A DNA stretch of 64,000 nt, from assembly GCA_905221385.1 (NCBI GenBank), contig CAJNCV010000008.1, positions 1 through 64,000 on the forward strand. The letters are read 5' to 3'. How positions within the stretch are numbered: position 1 is the stretch's first letter; every line of letters begins with the position of its first letter. Position numbers and translations under genes: made by a program. Shown piece after piece: positions 48,486-58,606 of this stretch. Source of the stretch: a bacterium (GTDB taxonomy: Bacteria > Bacillota > Bacilli > Lactobacillales > Streptococcaceae). Under the pieces are notes generated by a model. That model searched no databases. It was given only the letters and a program-made list of their open reading frames with translations, and was not told the origin of the DNA.

Positions 48486-48515
48486 TTGACAAAATGATAA
48501 AAATAATGATATAAT
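48486..48515 (+). promoter_or_regulatory. rgg promoter
   Basis: TTGACA (48486-48491), 18 bp, TATAAT (48510-48515), both consensus, 24 bp before the rgg ATG. Confidence 0.8.
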
Positions 48516-48539
48516 ATATAAAGAATAGGAGGTGGCTAG

Positions 48540-49403
48540 ATGATTGAGAGAATGGAGTTGGGAGAATTTTACAAGGAATTGCGGCTGGCGAGAAAACTCA
48601 AACAGTCAGATGTGGCTTGTGAGGGCCTGACAGCATCCCAGCTATCTAAGTTTGAACTAGGGCAGTCTATGCTGTCTGCGGATAAACTGATACTAGCTAT
48701 CCAAGGGATAAATGTGACCTTCGATGAGTTTGGACACAAGCTTAATAACTATCAGGAATCCCCACATATGCGAATCGGTCGAAAGGTTGTGGATCGTTTT
48801 GCCCATCAAGATATGGCTGGCTTAGAGCAACTATTAGAGGAAGTCGAGCAGGAACAGATGGCACAGACTTATCGTCGTTTGAACGCTATTGTGATTAAAA
48901 ACGCTATCCATTCTCTGGATAAAAACTATCTGCTAGAAGAGGAGGATAGCGAGTTTTTGACTAGCTATCTCTATGCTATCGAGTCTTGGACCTGGTTTGA
49001 ACTCTATCTTTTTTGCAATACCATGCCCTTCTTGAGCAATCAGGACCTAATCTTTTTATCAACCTCTTTACTTGAAAAATCCAAGGAATTTAAAGAATTG
49101 GCACACAATAGACTGTATATGAAAAGTGGCTTTCTGAATATCATATCAGAGCTCATGGAGCGCAAACTTTTTTCTTATATCCCAATCTTTGAAGCCGAGT
49201 TGGAGAGTATGCTCCGATCATACGATGTTTTTGAGAAATTATTGTGGCAGTTTTTAAAGAAGATGAGCATTTTCCTTCAAACTAAGGGGAGCAATCAAAA
49301 AGAGATTGAACACTTTATCCAATCTCTGCAAATATTAGAAAATCCACAATTAACAGCCCTTTTTGAACTACGCTTACAGCAATACAAAGAACTTATCGAT
49401 TAG
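48540..49403 (+). CDS. Rgg/MutR-family transcriptional regulator (Rgg144-like)
   Basis: This 287-residue regulator has an N-terminal XRE helix-turn-helix (about 8-62: FYKELRLARKLKQSDVACEG, LTASQLSKFELGQ) and a C-terminal helical repeat domain that in Rgg proteins binds short hydrophobic peptides. AGGAGG seven nt upstream supports the start. Its stop codon abuts the stop of a convergent 21-residue SHP gene, and a divergent double-glycine peptide gene lies beyond. This is the layout I remember for the Rgg144/SHP144/VP1 quorum-sensing locus of S. pneumoniae, and the position between tsaD and the CPBP genes agrees. Confidence 0.93.
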   Translation: MIERMELGEFYKELRLARKLKQSDVACEGLTASQLSKFELGQSMLSADKLILAIQGINVTFDEFGHKLNNYQESPHMRIGRKVVDRFAHQDMAGLEQLLEEVEQEQMAQTYRRLNAIVIKNAIHSLDKNYLLEEEDSEFLTSYLYAIESWTWFELYLFCNTMPFLSNQDLIFLSTSLLEKSKEFKELAHNRLYMKSGFLNIISELMERKLFSYIPIFEAELESMLRSYDVFEKLLWQFLKKMSIFLQTKGSNQKEIEHFIQSLQILENPQLTALFELRLQQYKELID

Positions 49404-49469
49404 CTAAAGATGGGAAATGATAATAATATCAGCAACGATTGTCAATAATGCTATGATTTGTTTCTTCAT
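49404..49469 (-). CDS. Short hydrophobic peptide (SHP) pheromone precursor
   Basis: This 21-codon gene is too short for routine annotation. It starts MKKQIIALLTIVA and ends DIIIISHL. A basic start, a hydrophobic core and an acidic residue eight from the end are the hallmarks of SHP precursors, which are exported, cut to about eight residues, re-imported by the oligopeptide transporter and bound by Rgg. The mature pheromone would be DIIIISHL or close. GGAGG lies 7 nt before the ATG. The gene is convergent with rgg with no gap, and TATAAT at 49499-49504 provides its -10. Confidence 0.9.
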   Translation of the reverse strand: MKKQIIALLTIVADIIIISHL

Positions 49470-49498
49470 TTCATGTCCTCCTACATAATGGTGACTAT

Positions 49499-49545
49499 AT
49501 TATAGCAGTAAAACAATCAAATCTATAAAAATCGCAAATGTGAAA
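49499..49545 (-). promoter_or_regulatory. shp promoter with Rgg box
   Basis: On the minus strand TTTCACATTTGCGATTTTT (49527-49545) precedes TATAAT (49499-49504) by 26 bp counted from TGCGAT. The same box at the same distance occurs in the divergent promoter of the peptide gene. A -35 is poor, as expected for an activator-dependent promoter. Confidence 0.75.
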
Positions 49546-49561
49546 TTTCCATGAGAAAAAA

Positions 49562-49608
49562 TATCAAATATGCGATTTTTTAAAACAAGCCAATTTCCGT
49601 GCTATACT
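49562..49608 (+). promoter_or_regulatory. Peptide-operon promoter with Rgg box
   Basis: TATCAAATATGCGATTTTT (49562-49580) lies 26 bp (from TGCGAT) before TATACT (49603-49608). It matches the box of the shp promoter at about 16 of 19 positions, so both are likely targets of the same Rgg. Confidence 0.75.
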
Positions 49609-49682
49609 ATTCTTGTAAGACATTTGAAGCAAATCCTAGGTCGCAGAAGTGGTTTACAAGTAAAATAATTGAAGGAGTGTAA

Positions 49683-49886
49683 ATGATGTTGAATTTACAA
49701 TTTGCAGAAACAATGGAACTAACAGAAATGGAGTTAGAGGCGGTTTACGGAGGAGATCTTGTGTATGCTGCTGTTATCCCAGGCGGTGGAGGCTGGGGAG
49801 GTTTCGGGACACCTTGGTCAATTATTGATCATTGGAAGAGAAATTTTGACCATGATTCTTCCACTGTTAATCGTCGCCGTTATTGA
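49683..49886 (+). CDS. Double-glycine leader peptide (VP1-like or bacteriocin-like)
   Basis: This 67-residue peptide has a leader ending in ELTEMELEAVYGG, the double-glycine processing signal of ABC peptidase-transporters. A mature part of about 43 residues follows, with a Gly-rich patch (IPGGGGWGGFGTPWS) and a basic end (NRRRY). By position it corresponds to the virulence peptide VP1 controlled by Rgg144 in pneumococcus, but I cannot confirm sequence similarity. Processing transporters of the ComA/BlpA type are not in the window. Two adjacent ATG codons (49683, 49686) follow GGAG; either could be used. The CPBP proteases downstream may give immunity or process the peptide. Confidence 0.8.
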   Translation: MMLNLQFAETMELTEMELEAVYGGDLVYAAVIPGGGGWGGFGTPWSIIDHWKRNFDHDSSTVNRRRY

Positions 49887-49952
49887 TATTCAAAGTCCTT
49901 GCTTTTTCTTGGGTAGGGGCTGTCTTTATTTCATAGTATAGGAGAAAATAGA

Positions 49953-50621
49953 ATGAAAAAGATAATCTCACGCTACTACTTGTTTATAGCCATTCTACTT
50001 GTCATTGCTGACCAGTTCTTCATTCGTCTGGTTTTACACAGTGACCTTGCTGCTGGTCTATCTGACTTTGCCTATTATTTGTCGGATATGATGTTGAATT
50101 TTCTTGTGGTTCTGCTTGCTATTATTGTTATGATTCGGTCAGGTAAATGGCAGAAAATCAACAGTAGGAAATTTAAGGGATCCTATCTTTTTTATTCCTT
50201 CCTAGCTCTTCTTGCTTTTGTTATTTGGAATTTCGTCACATTTTTAATTTTCCCACCTACCAAAAATGAAATTTCTTATCAACTGGATGTTCCTACTTTT
50301 ACAGGAGCTACGGTATTTTTGATGTATTTTTTCTATCCTGTGATTGCAGGTCCCATTTTTGAAGAGATAATCTATCGTGGGTTGGTGATGACCGCTCTGG
50401 AAAAAGGAAAGAAATGGGGACTGGATGTGCTTGGTTCGGCTGCTTTATTCGGGATCTTGCATATTAGTAACCACGGTTGGGTATTGACAGACTTTTTCTT
50501 CTATATGGGTGGTGGTCTCATATTTGCAGTCTTATTTAGAGTGACAAAGTCCATTTATTGGCCTATTGGACTGCACATAGTCTACAATGGCATTGGTCAA
50601 ATTCTCCCCTTGTTATTTTAG
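49953..50621 (+). CDS. CPBP family intramembrane protease 1
   Basis: This 222-residue membrane protein has about six helices and the CPBP (CAAX protease/bacteriocin-processing, Abi) motifs: EEIIYRG (glutamate pair and arginine), a histidine in FGILHISNH and the final HIVYNG. Such proteins sit beside peptide genes in streptococci and lactobacilli and are linked to bacteriocin self-immunity or prenyl-protein processing. It follows the double-glycine peptide gene by 66 nt and is probably cotranscribed from the Rgg-controlled promoter. Confidence 0.9.
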   Translation: MKKIISRYYLFIAILLVIADQFFIRLVLHSDLAAGLSDFAYYLSDMMLNFLVVLLAIIVMIRSGKWQKINSRKFKGSYLFYSFLALLAFVIWNFVTFLIFPPTKNEISYQLDVPTFTGATVFLMYFFYPVIAGPIFEEIIYRGLVMTALEKGKKWGLDVLGSAALFGILHISNHGWVLTDFFFYMGGGLIFAVLFRVTKSIYWPIGLHIVYNGIGQILPLLF

Positions 50622-50640
50622 AGTTTTTCAATAATCCTAA

Positions 50641-50787
50641 TTAGCAAAAGAGAACACTAGCTGTGATATAGAAATTCCCGAGTCAGTTCCAATAGAGTCA
50701 GTTTGTAGTGCTGGACCAAGACCTTACGGTGCTTTTGATTGGACGAAAGGACTCTGGGCAGGTTTGGCTGAAAGAAGGCGCAAATAA
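50641..50787 (+). pseudogene. Remnant of a second peptide gene between the CPBP genes
   Basis: An open frame of about 48 codons (AKENTSCDIEIPESV, then CSAGPRPYGAFDWTKGLW, AGLAERRRK) ends at 50787. It has no ATG, GTG or TTG start and no double-glycine leader. The composition (Gly/Pro/Trp middle and basic Arg-rich end) recalls the peptide at 49683, and the place before a CPBP gene mirrors it. I read it as a peptide gene that lost its leader by deletion; chance cannot be excluded. Confidence 0.4.
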
Positions 50788-50805
50788 AACTTAAAAGGAT
50801 CAACT

Positions 50806-51480
50806 ATGAAAAGGGAAGAAATGAAATTTTACCTAGGGACCATTTTGGTACTTATGTCTTATTACTTGATTTTTAATTTAGTAGTGAGATTAGAGTTTAT
50901 GGATCAATTATCAGATTTTGGATTTTATGGGATTCAAATTTTATTGATAATAATTGAAGGAATTGCTGCTACTGTGGTTCTTGTTAAGAGTCAACATTGG
51001 AAAGAGTACGGTCGATTCCAGTTCCGTTGGTCGTATCTGGGTATCTTCTTTCTTTTCTTTCTATTGATGTTTTTGTGGGTAAATATAACGACTCATATCT
51101 TTCCCAGCACGCAAAATGGGAGTGCAATTGTGAAAGAAGCAGCTAATTTGACAGGAATTAGTTACTTTGTAACGCGTATTCTCTACGGCAGTCTCATTGC
51201 TCCGATAGTTGAAGAATTGGTCTTTCGTGGGCTTCTGATGACAGCACTATCTAAATTGAAAAAGTACTATATAGATGTTATCGCTTCCTCCACTCTCTTT
51301 AGTCTTATTCATGTTTTGCAATATGGATGGGTGTTAACAGACTTCATCATTTATGCTGGAGCAGGTCTGCTACTCTGTATATTTTTTCGTTATACACGTT
51401 CAGTTTATTGGTCAATAGCACTCCACATCTTGTGGAATAGCTTTTTAATCATCGTGAACTTATTGGTGTTTGGCTACTAG
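50806..51480 (+). CDS. CPBP family intramembrane protease 2
   Basis: This 224-residue membrane protein is a paralogue of the CPBP protein two genes upstream. The motifs are EELVFRG, SLIHVLQYGW and HILWNS, and the order of hydrophobic segments is the same. AAAAGGA precedes the ATG. The pair suggests a peptide-immunity cassette that was duplicated, with a peptide remnant in front of this copy. Confidence 0.9.
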   Translation: MKREEMKFYLGTILVLMSYYLIFNLVVRLEFMDQLSDFGFYGIQILLIIIEGIAATVVLVKSQHWKEYGRFQFRWSYLGIFFLFFLLMFLWVNITTHIFPSTQNGSAIVKEAANLTGISYFVTRILYGSLIAPIVEELVFRGLLMTALSKLKKYYIDVIASSTLFSLIHVLQYGWVLTDFIIYAGAGLLLCIFFRYTRSVYWSIALHILWNSFLIIVNLLVFGY

Positions 51481-51512
51481 ATTTAGCAGAAATATTTACA
51501 TCATATAGATAA

Positions 51513-51531
51513 GGCTGGCGCTCCAGTCTTT
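51513..51531 (+). terminator. Possible terminator of the peptide-CPBP operon
   Basis: GGCTGG-CGCT-CCAGTC forms a short 6-bp stem followed by TTTTTC. Confidence 0.55.
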
Positions 51532-51669
51532 TTCTTATCTCGAATATCTAATAATAGTCCTTGCTCAATTCCTTGTTAGCTTAAATGAAAAAGTAATTTT
51601 AGAATCTAACCACGGAATCTGACCCTATCAAAGTTTGTCAATCATAGACTTTTTTTGTATAGTAGAAAT

Positions 51670-52278
51670 ATGAAATTTACAAAAATAATCAGTAGTTTGC
51701 TTGCTCTTGGAGCTTTACTCATGCTTTTATCAGCTTGCCAGAGTTTTAAAAAAACACAACTGGTCTTGTTTGAATCCCTTTCGTTCGGTATGTCTCCTAA
51801 ATCTTTTGAAGAAGTATTGGGAAAGGCTAGCGAGGTAGAGGAAGAAAAGGAAACGGCCTATCGCGATATCTGGCGTGCAGAAGACCCGTATTTCTATAAA
51901 ACAGGTCGCCTTTTCTATCACTATGAGCAGATTACTTTGAAAGGCTATACTGGTCGAGCAACCTTTACATTTTCAAAATCGCATCGTTTGGAAGAAGCGA
52001 CAGTCCATATTCCTGTAACTTCAAAGGTGGAGCAGAAAGTAGTACTTAACAATCTATCCCAGACTATAAAAAAAGAACTGGAAGAACTCCCAGATTACCA
52101 GTCCATGACAACTGATACAGTAGGCCTCTATGATGACGGTTATCGCTACAAGGTCAAGTTAAAAGGACAACAGTGGGAACTCTGGGTTGATGTCTATCCA
52201 ACAGAAAATAAATATGCTACAGACACAGAAACCGATAAGTATACTATCCGAGTGGATCAATTTCTCATGTATCCATGA
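51670..52278 (+). CDS. Putative lipoprotein, function unknown
   Basis: This protein of about 202 residues has a lipoprotein signal ending in LLSAC. The exported part (LSFGMSPKSFEEVLGKASEVEEE) resembles small streptococcal lipoproteins with a SmpA/BamE-like start, but I do not recognise the family firmly. The ATG at 51670 fits the signal peptide; an in-frame ATG five codons earlier is possible. It is alone between the CPBP genes and azlC. Confidence 0.75.
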   Translation: MKFTKIISSLLALGALLMLLSACQSFKKTQLVLFESLSFGMSPKSFEEVLGKASEVEEEKETAYRDIWRAEDPYFYKTGRLFYHYEQITLKGYTGRATFTFSKSHRLEEATVHIPVTSKVEQKVVLNNLSQTIKKELEELPDYQSMTTDTVGLYDDGYRYKVKLKGQQWELWVDVYPTENKYATDTETDKYTIRVDQFLMYP

Positions 52279-52349
52279 TGCTTCCTCTTCAGCACTTTTT
52301 CTGGCAATAGGTTTCGAATCCGAAACTTTTTTCTCTCCTTTGAATATGT

Positions 52350-52355
52350 TATAAT
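52350..52355 (+). promoter_or_regulatory. azlC promoter (-10)
   Basis: TATAAT lies 57 bp before the azlC ATG. The -35 is weak. Confidence 0.5.
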
Positions 52356-52411
52356 AGTACGTGCTGTGGCTGTGATGAACAGCCTCAAACGAAGAGAATA
52401 AGAGGAGAGAG

Positions 52412-53107
52412 ATGAAAGAAAAAGGATTTTGGGAAGGTGCACAGGCGGCCATGCCGACTGCCCTTGGCTATGTCAGCATTGGTCTGGCTTGCGGGATTAT
52501 CGGTGCACCTTATGTGACACCTGTTGAGATGGGCTTGATGAGCCTCTTTGTTTATGCGGGGAGCGCCCAGTTTGCCATGTTGGCACTGATTGCGGTACAA
52601 GCGCCTGTGGCAGCTATTGCTATGACGGTCTTCTTGATCAACTTGCGCCTCTTTTTATTGAGCTTACACGCATCGACTTATTTCCGTCATACTAGTCTCT
52701 GGCAAAATATTGGCATGTCCAGTCTCCTGACAGATGAGACCTACGGGGTTTTGATGGGAGAATTAGCCCATACAGACAAGGTTCATCCCATGTGGATGCA
52801 CGGGAACAATCTCAATAGTTATGTAGCCTGGTTTATTGGGACAGTGGCGGGGACAGCTTTAGGTGGCCTTCTTCCAAATCCTGAAGTCTTTGGCTTAGAC
52901 TTTGCCCTTGTCGGGATGTTTATCGGGATTTTTACTTCGCAATTTCAGATTATGCAAAGACGGGTTCCTGTACGGAATCTGCTACTAATCCTAGCCGTTG
53001 TTGCGGTGTCCTTCTTTTTGCTCTTGACAGTAGTGTCTCAGTCGCTAGCTGTTTTGTTTGCGACCTTGCTAGGTTGTACTATGGGGGTGGTCTTAGATGG
53101 TCAGTAA
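52412..53107 (+). CDS. azlC: Branched-chain amino acid exporter subunit AzlC
   Basis: This 231-residue membrane protein belongs to the AzlC family, the large subunit of a two-part exporter of branched-chain amino acids and analogues. The family features near the N-terminus (FWEGAQAAMPTALGYVSIGLA at 6-26, key residues GY.SIG.A), VYAGSAQFAMLAL and LLTDETYGV are visible. It overlaps azlD by 11 nt. Confidence 0.93.
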   Translation: MKEKGFWEGAQAAMPTALGYVSIGLACGIIGAPYVTPVEMGLMSLFVYAGSAQFAMLALIAVQAPVAAIAMTVFLINLRLFLLSLHASTYFRHTSLWQNIGMSSLLTDETYGVLMGELAHTDKVHPMWMHGNNLNSYVAWFIGTVAGTALGGLLPNPEVFGLDFALVGMFIGIFTSQFQIMQRRVPVRNLLLILAVVAVSFFLLLTVVSQSLAVLFATLLGCTMGVVLDGQ

Positions 53108-53420
53108 ATATCTTTTGTTAGCCGTTATATTTTCAGGCCTAGTGACTTGGATTCCCCGTATGATTCCCTTCATCTTGGTTAAGTACAAGGGGTTGCCAGC
53201 TATCGTCGAGCGATTTTTGAAGTTTTTGCCTGTCTCCATTATCTTTGCCTTGATCCTTTCAAGTGTAGTGACAGGTAAGGTCGGGAGCCTTCCCCAGATC
53301 AAATGGCTGGACTTTTTAGCAGTCTTTCCAACGGCTTGGGTAGCCTTTCGCTACCGCAATCTAGTTGGCACAGTTCTTTTTGGAGTAGTCTTGATTGCCG
53401 TCTTGCGTCTGGTCTTTTAA
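53097..53420 (+). CDS. azlD: Branched-chain amino acid exporter subunit AzlD
   Basis: This 107-residue protein with about four membrane helices is the small AzlD subunit. The conserved N-terminal TWIPRMIPFILV and the middle FLKFLPVSIIFALI are typical. It is coupled to azlC by an 11-nt overlap, so the two are made together. Confidence 0.92.
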   Translation: MVSKYLLLAVIFSGLVTWIPRMIPFILVKYKGLPAIVERFLKFLPVSIIFALILSSVVTGKVGSLPQIKWLDFLAVFPTAWVAFRYRNLVGTVLFGVVLIAVLRLVF

Positions 53421-53489
53421 TCAGCCATAAAAAAAACCTATCACCGAGATAAGTATCATATAATGGCGAAAAAAAATATTTTCTGTTAA

Positions 53490-54356
<867 letters not shown>

Positions 54357-54362
54357 TCGTAT

Positions 54363-54402
54363 GAAATCATCCAGTCTGAGAAAGGCGGATGATTTCTCAA
54401 TT
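54363..54402 (+). terminator. Terminator between the binding-protein gene and metQ
   Basis: GAAATCATCC and GGATGATTTC form a perfect 10-bp stem followed by a T-rich run. Confidence 0.85.
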
Positions 54403-54510
54403 TTTAGACATATAGTTTCAAACTATAGGTCTTCCTATCTATTAACAATTTGCGAAATCAAATAAAGTATGAGATACTATTACGGTATTATTTTTAAAGG
54501 AGATGGAATC

Positions 54511-55365
54511 ATGAAAATTAAAAAATGGCTCGGTGTAGCAGCGCTTGCTACAGTCGCAGGTTTGGCTCTTGCAGCTTGCGGAAATTCAGAAAAGAAAGCA
54601 GACAATGAAACAGTTGTCAAAATTGCAACAGTTAACCGTAGTGGTTCTGAAGAAGCACGTTGGGATAAAGTCCAAGAATTGGTTGAAAAAGATGGCATTA
54701 AATTGGAATTCACAGAGTTCACAGACTACTCACAACCAAACAAGGCAACTGCTGATGGCGAAGTAGACTTGAATGCTTTCCAACACTACAACTTCTTGAA
54801 CAACTGGAACAAAGAAAACGGGAAAGATCTTGTAGCGATTGCAGATACGTACATCTCACCAATCCGCCTTTACTCAGGTAAAAATGGAGAAGAAAACAAG
54901 TACACCAAAGTGGAAGAAATCCCAGATAACGGTGAAATTGCCGTACCAAACGATGCAACAAACGAAAGCCGTGCGCTTTACTTGCTTCAATCAGCTGGCT
55001 TGATCAAATTGGATGTTTCTGGAACTGCACTTGCAACAGTTGCTAACATCAAAGAAAATCCAAAGAACTTGAAAATCACTGAATTGGACGCTAGCCAAAC
55101 AGCTCGTTCATTGTCATCAGTTGACGCTGCCGTTGTAAACAATACCTTCGTTACAGAAGCAAAATTGGACTACAAGAAAGCACTCTTCAAAGAGCAAGCT
55201 GATGAAAACTCAAAACAATGGTACAACATCATCGTTGCGAAAAAAGATTGGGAATCATCACCTAAAGCTGATGCCATCAAGAAAATTATCGCGGCTTACC
55301 ACACTGATGAAGTGAAAAAAGTTATCGAAGAAACATCAGACGGTTTGGATCAACCAGTTTGGTAA
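54511..55365 (+). CDS. metQ: Methionine-binding lipoprotein MetQ
   Basis: This protein of about 284 residues has a lipoprotein signal ending in LAACG and the NlpA/MetQ fold. It delivers methionine to the MetNP importer encoded two genes downstream. Family features include QHYNFLNNWNKENG, IPNDATNESRALYLLQSAGL (here VPNDATNESRAL) and the late NIIVAKKDW. The ATG at 54511 follows AAAGGAGATGG; an in-frame ATG 14 codons earlier lacks a signal and is rejected. No S-box or T-box leader is apparent upstream. Confidence 0.95.
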   Translation: MKIKKWLGVAALATVAGLALAACGNSEKKADNETVVKIATVNRSGSEEARWDKVQELVEKDGIKLEFTEFTDYSQPNKATADGEVDLNAFQHYNFLNNWNKENGKDLVAIADTYISPIRLYSGKNGEENKYTKVEEIPDNGEIAVPNDATNESRALYLLQSAGLIKLDVSGTALATVANIKENPKNLKITELDASQTARSLSSVDAAVVNNTFVTEAKLDYKKALFKEQADENSKQWYNIIVAKKDWESSPKADAIKKIIAAYHTDEVKKVIEETSDGLDQPVW

Positions 55366-55484
55366 TAAGAAACAGGGAGGTGGGAGAGAAAATTCCACCT
55401 CTTGCTTTTGTATAGAGAGTTGATTTTAAAGAGGCACTTGTGGTCGTTCTAAGGACACAAGTACGTAGTAGAAAGAGAGAGAAA

Positions 55485-56858
55485 ATGGTTTTTCCTAGCG
55501 AACAAGAGCAGATTGAAAAATTTGAGAAGGATCATGTGGCCCAACATTATTTTGAAGTCTTGCGCACCTTGATTTCCAAGAAATCAGTCTTTGCCCAGCA
55601 GGTTGGACTCAAGGAAGTCGCAAACTATCTGGGTGAGATTTTCAAGCGTGTAGGGGCTGAAGTGGAGATTGATGAGACTTATACGGCTCCCTTTGTCATG
55701 GCGCATTTCAAGAGTTCGCGTCCGGATGCCAAGACCTTGATCTTCTATAATCACTATGACACCGTGCCAGCGGATGGCGACCAGGTGTGGACAGAGAATC
55801 CTTTTACCCTTTCTGTGCGAAATGGCTTTATGTATGGGCGTGGGGTTGACGACGACAAAGGCCACATCACAGCTCGTTTGAGTGCTTTGAGAAAGTATAT
55901 GCAGCACCATGATGACCTGCCTGTCAATATCAGCTTTATCATGGAGGGAGCAGAGGAGTCTGCTTCCATGGATCTAGATAAGTATTTAGAGAAACACGCA
56001 GACAAACTTCGTGGAGCGGACTTGCTAGTCTGGGAACAAGGAACCAAGAACGCCTTGGAACAGCTGGAAATCTCTGGCGGAAACAAGGGAATTGTAACCT
56101 TTGATGCTAAGGTGAAGAGTGCGGATGTGGATATCCACTCGAGTTATGGTGGTGTCGTGGAGTCAGCTCCATGGTATCTTATCCAGGCCTTAAGTAGCCT
56201 ACGTGCTGCAGATGGACGTATCTTAGTAGAAGGCCTGTACGAGGATGTTCAAGAGCCAAATGAACGAGAACTAGCCTTGGTAGATACCTATGCTCAACGC
56301 AATCCAGAGGAAATCAGTCGCATTTATGGCTTGGAATTGCCTCTCTTACAAGAGGATCGTGCAGCCTTTCTAAAACGGTTCTTTTTCGAGCCAGCCCTTA
56401 ATATCGAAGGGATTCAGTCAGGTTATCAAGGGCAAGGGGTTAAAACGATTTTGCCAGCAGAAGCCAGTGCTAAGCTTGAGGTTCGTTTGGTTCCTGGCCT
56501 AGAACCGCATGATGTTCTGGAAAAAATTAGGAAACAGCTAGACAAAAATGGCTTTGATAAGGTAGAATTATACTATACCTTGGGAGAGATGAGCTATCGA
56601 AGCGATATGAGCGCGCTAGCCATTCTCAACGTAATCGAGTTGGCCAAGAAATTCTATCCACAGGGCGTGTCTGTCTTGCCGACAACAGCGGGGACAGGGC
56701 CTATGCATACGGTCTTTGATGCCCTAGAGGTGCCCATGGTGGCCTTCGGTCTAGGAAATGCCAATAGCCGAGACCACGGTGGAGATGAAAATGTGCGAAT
56801 CGCCGATTACTACACCCATATTGAATTAGTAGAGGAGCTGATTAGAAGCTATGAGTAG
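55485..56858 (+). CDS. M20 family dipeptidase/peptidase
   Basis: This protein of about 457 residues is a zinc-dependent M20 peptidase. The metal-binding residues are in [20 protein letters not shown] and EGAEES, with a dimerisation domain at about 185-340. It lies between metQ and metN and overlaps metN by 8 nt, so it is part of the methionine uptake operon. It may release methionine from peptides, which is inferred from context. The ATG at 55485 was chosen because the upstream in-frame extension is not family-like. Confidence 0.92.
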   Translation: MVFPSEQEQIEKFEKDHVAQHYFEVLRTLISKKSVFAQQVGLKEVANYLGEIFKRVGAEVEIDETYTAPFVMAHFKSSRPDAKTLIFYNHYDTVPADGDQVWTENPFTLSVRNGFMYGRGVDDDKGHITARLSALRKYMQHHDDLPVNISFIMEGAEESASMDLDKYLEKHADKLRGADLLVWEQGTKNALEQLEISGGNKGIVTFDAKVKSADVDIHSSYGGVVESAPWYLIQALSSLRAADGRILVEGLYEDVQEPNERELALVDTYAQRNPEEISRIYGLELPLLQEDRAAFLKRFFFEPALNIEGIQSGYQGQGVKTILPAEASAKLEVRLVPGLEPHDVLEKIRKQLDKNGFDKVELYYTLGEMSYRSDMSALAILNVIELAKKFYPQGVSVLPTTAGTGPMHTVFDALEVPMVAFGLGNANSRDHGGDENVRIADYYTHIELVEELIRSYE

Positions 56859-57909
56859 AGATATTATCAAGTTAGATCAGATCGATGTGACTTTTCACCA
56901 AAAGAAGAGAACCATCACAGCGGTCAAGGATGTGACCATTCACATTCAAGAAGGGGATATCTACGGAATCGTTGGATATTCTGGAGCAGGAAAATCAACC
57001 CTTGTACGGGTGATTAACCTCTTGCAAAAGCCATCTGCAGGGAAAATTACCATTGATAACGATGTGATTTTTGATGGTAAGGTTACCTTGACGGCAGAGC
57101 AGTTGCGTCGTAAGCGTCAAGACATCGGAATGATTTTCCAGCATTTTAACCTCATGAGTCAAAAGACCGCTGAGGAAAATGTAGCCTTTGCCCTTAAACA
57201 CTCTGGACTCAGCAAAGAAGAAAAGAAAGCTAAAGTAGCTAAGTTGTTAGACTTGGTTGGTTTGGCGGATCGTGCTGAAAACTACCCTTCACAACTATCT
57301 GGAGGGCAAAAACAGCGTGTAGCTATTGCGCGTGCCTTGGCCAATGATCCAAAAATCTTGATTTCAGATGAGTCAACGTCTGCTCTCGACCCTAAGACAA
57401 CTAAGCAGATTTTGGCCTTATTGCAAGATTTGAACCAAAAATTAGGCTTGACTGTTGTCTTGATTACGCATGAAATGCAGATTGTCAAAGACATTGCCAA
57501 CCGTGTGGCAGTTATGCAGGATGGCCGTTTGATTGAAGAGGGCAGTGTTCTTGAAATCTTCTCAGACCCTAAACAACCTTTGACACAGGACTTTATCTCA
57601 ACAGCCACAGGTATTGATGAAGCCATGGTCAAGATTGAGAAGCAAGAAATCGTAGAGCATTTATCTGAGAACAGTATTTTAGTGCAGCTCAAGTATGCAG
57701 GGGCTTCGACAGATGAGCCACTTTTGAATGAATTGTACAAACATTACCAAGTAACGGCTAATATTCTCTATGGGAATATCGAAATTCTTGATGGTACTCC
57801 TGTTGGAGAATTGGTTGTGGTCTTGTCGGGTGAAAAAGCAGCGCTAGCAGGTGCTCAAGAAGCCATCCGTCAAGCGGGTGTACAGTTAAAAGTATTGAAG
57901 GGAGGATAG
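56851..57909 (+). CDS. metN: Methionine ABC transporter ATP-binding protein MetN
   Basis: This 352-residue ATPase powers methionine import. Walker A ([13 protein letters not shown]), the signature [15 protein letters not shown], Walker B ([13 protein letters not shown]) and the switch region ([10 protein letters not shown]) are present. The C-terminal NIL domain (about 270-352) allows inhibition by intracellular methionine in the E. coli enzyme. It overlaps the M20 gene and is followed by the permease after 4 nt. Confidence 0.96.
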   Translation: MSRDIIKLDQIDVTFHQKKRTITAVKDVTIHIQEGDIYGIVGYSGAGKSTLVRVINLLQKPSAGKITIDNDVIFDGKVTLTAEQLRRKRQDIGMIFQHFNLMSQKTAEENVAFALKHSGLSKEEKKAKVAKLLDLVGLADRAENYPSQLSGGQKQRVAIARALANDPKILISDESTSALDPKTTKQILALLQDLNQKLGLTVVLITHEMQIVKDIANRVAVMQDGRLIEEGSVLEIFSDPKQPLTQDFISTATGIDEAMVKIEKQEIVEHLSENSILVQLKYAGASTDEPLLNELYKHYQVTANILYGNIEILDGTPVGELVVVLSGEKAALAGAQEAIRQAGVQLKVLKGG

Positions 57910-57913
57910 TAAG

Positions 57914-58606
57914 ATGACAGAGTTTATTCAAACTTACTTACCGAATGTCTACAAGATGGGCTGGGCTGGTCAGGCAGGCTGGGGAACAGCTATCTACCTA
58001 ACTCTTTATATGACGGTTCTTTCCTTCATCATTGGAGGGTTCTTGGGGCTAGTGGCAGGTCTCTTCCTCGTCTTGACAGCGCCAGGTGGTGTCTTGGAAA
58101 ATAAGGTTGTCTTCTGGATTTTAGACAAGATTACCTCTATTTTCCGTGCGGTACCATTTATCATCCTTTTGGCGATCTTGTCTCCGCTTTCTCACTTGAT
58201 TGTTAAGACCAGTATCGGGCCAAATGCAGCGCTTGTTCCACTTTCTTTTGCAGTCTTTGCCTTCTTTGCCCGTCAGGTGCAGGTTGTCTTGGCTGAGCTA
58301 GATGGCGGTGTCATTGAGGCGGCTCAAGCTAGTGGAGCGACTTTCTGGGATATCGTGGGGGTTTATCTATCGGAAGGTCTTCCAGATTTGATCCGTGTGA
58401 CGACTGTGACCTTGATTTCCCTTGTTGGGGAAACAGCTATGGCTGGTGCGGTCGGAGCTGGTGGTATCGGTAATGTAGCCATCGCTTATGGATTTAACCG
58501 TTTCAATCACGATGTGACAGTTTTAGCAACCATTATTATCATCTTGATTATCTTTACAATCCAGTTCTTGGGAGATTTCTTGACCAAGAGATTAAGTCAT
58601 AAATAA
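57914..58606 (+). CDS. metI: Methionine ABC transporter permease
   Basis: This 230-residue permease has five membrane segments and the inner-membrane component motif that contacts MetN (EAAQASGATFWDIVGVYLSE). It is last in the metQ-M20-metN-permease operon and is followed by a strong terminator. In pneumococcus it is called MetP. Confidence 0.95.
   Translation: MTEFIQTYLPNVYKMGWAGQAGWGTAIYLTLYMTVLSFIIGGFLGLVAGLFLVLTAPGGVLENKVVFWILDKITSIFRAVPFIILLAILSPLSHLIVKTSIGPNAALVPLSFAVFAFFARQVQVVLAELDGGVIEAAQASGATFWDIVGVYLSEGLPDLIRVTTVTLISLVGETAMAGAVGAGGIGNVAIAYGFNRFNHDVTVLATIIIILIIFTIQFLGDFLTKRLSHK

Noticed and set aside
54357-54510. S-box or T-box riboswitch before metQ
   Set aside because: Only a simple terminator of the upstream gene is seen; no conserved riboswitch core is present.
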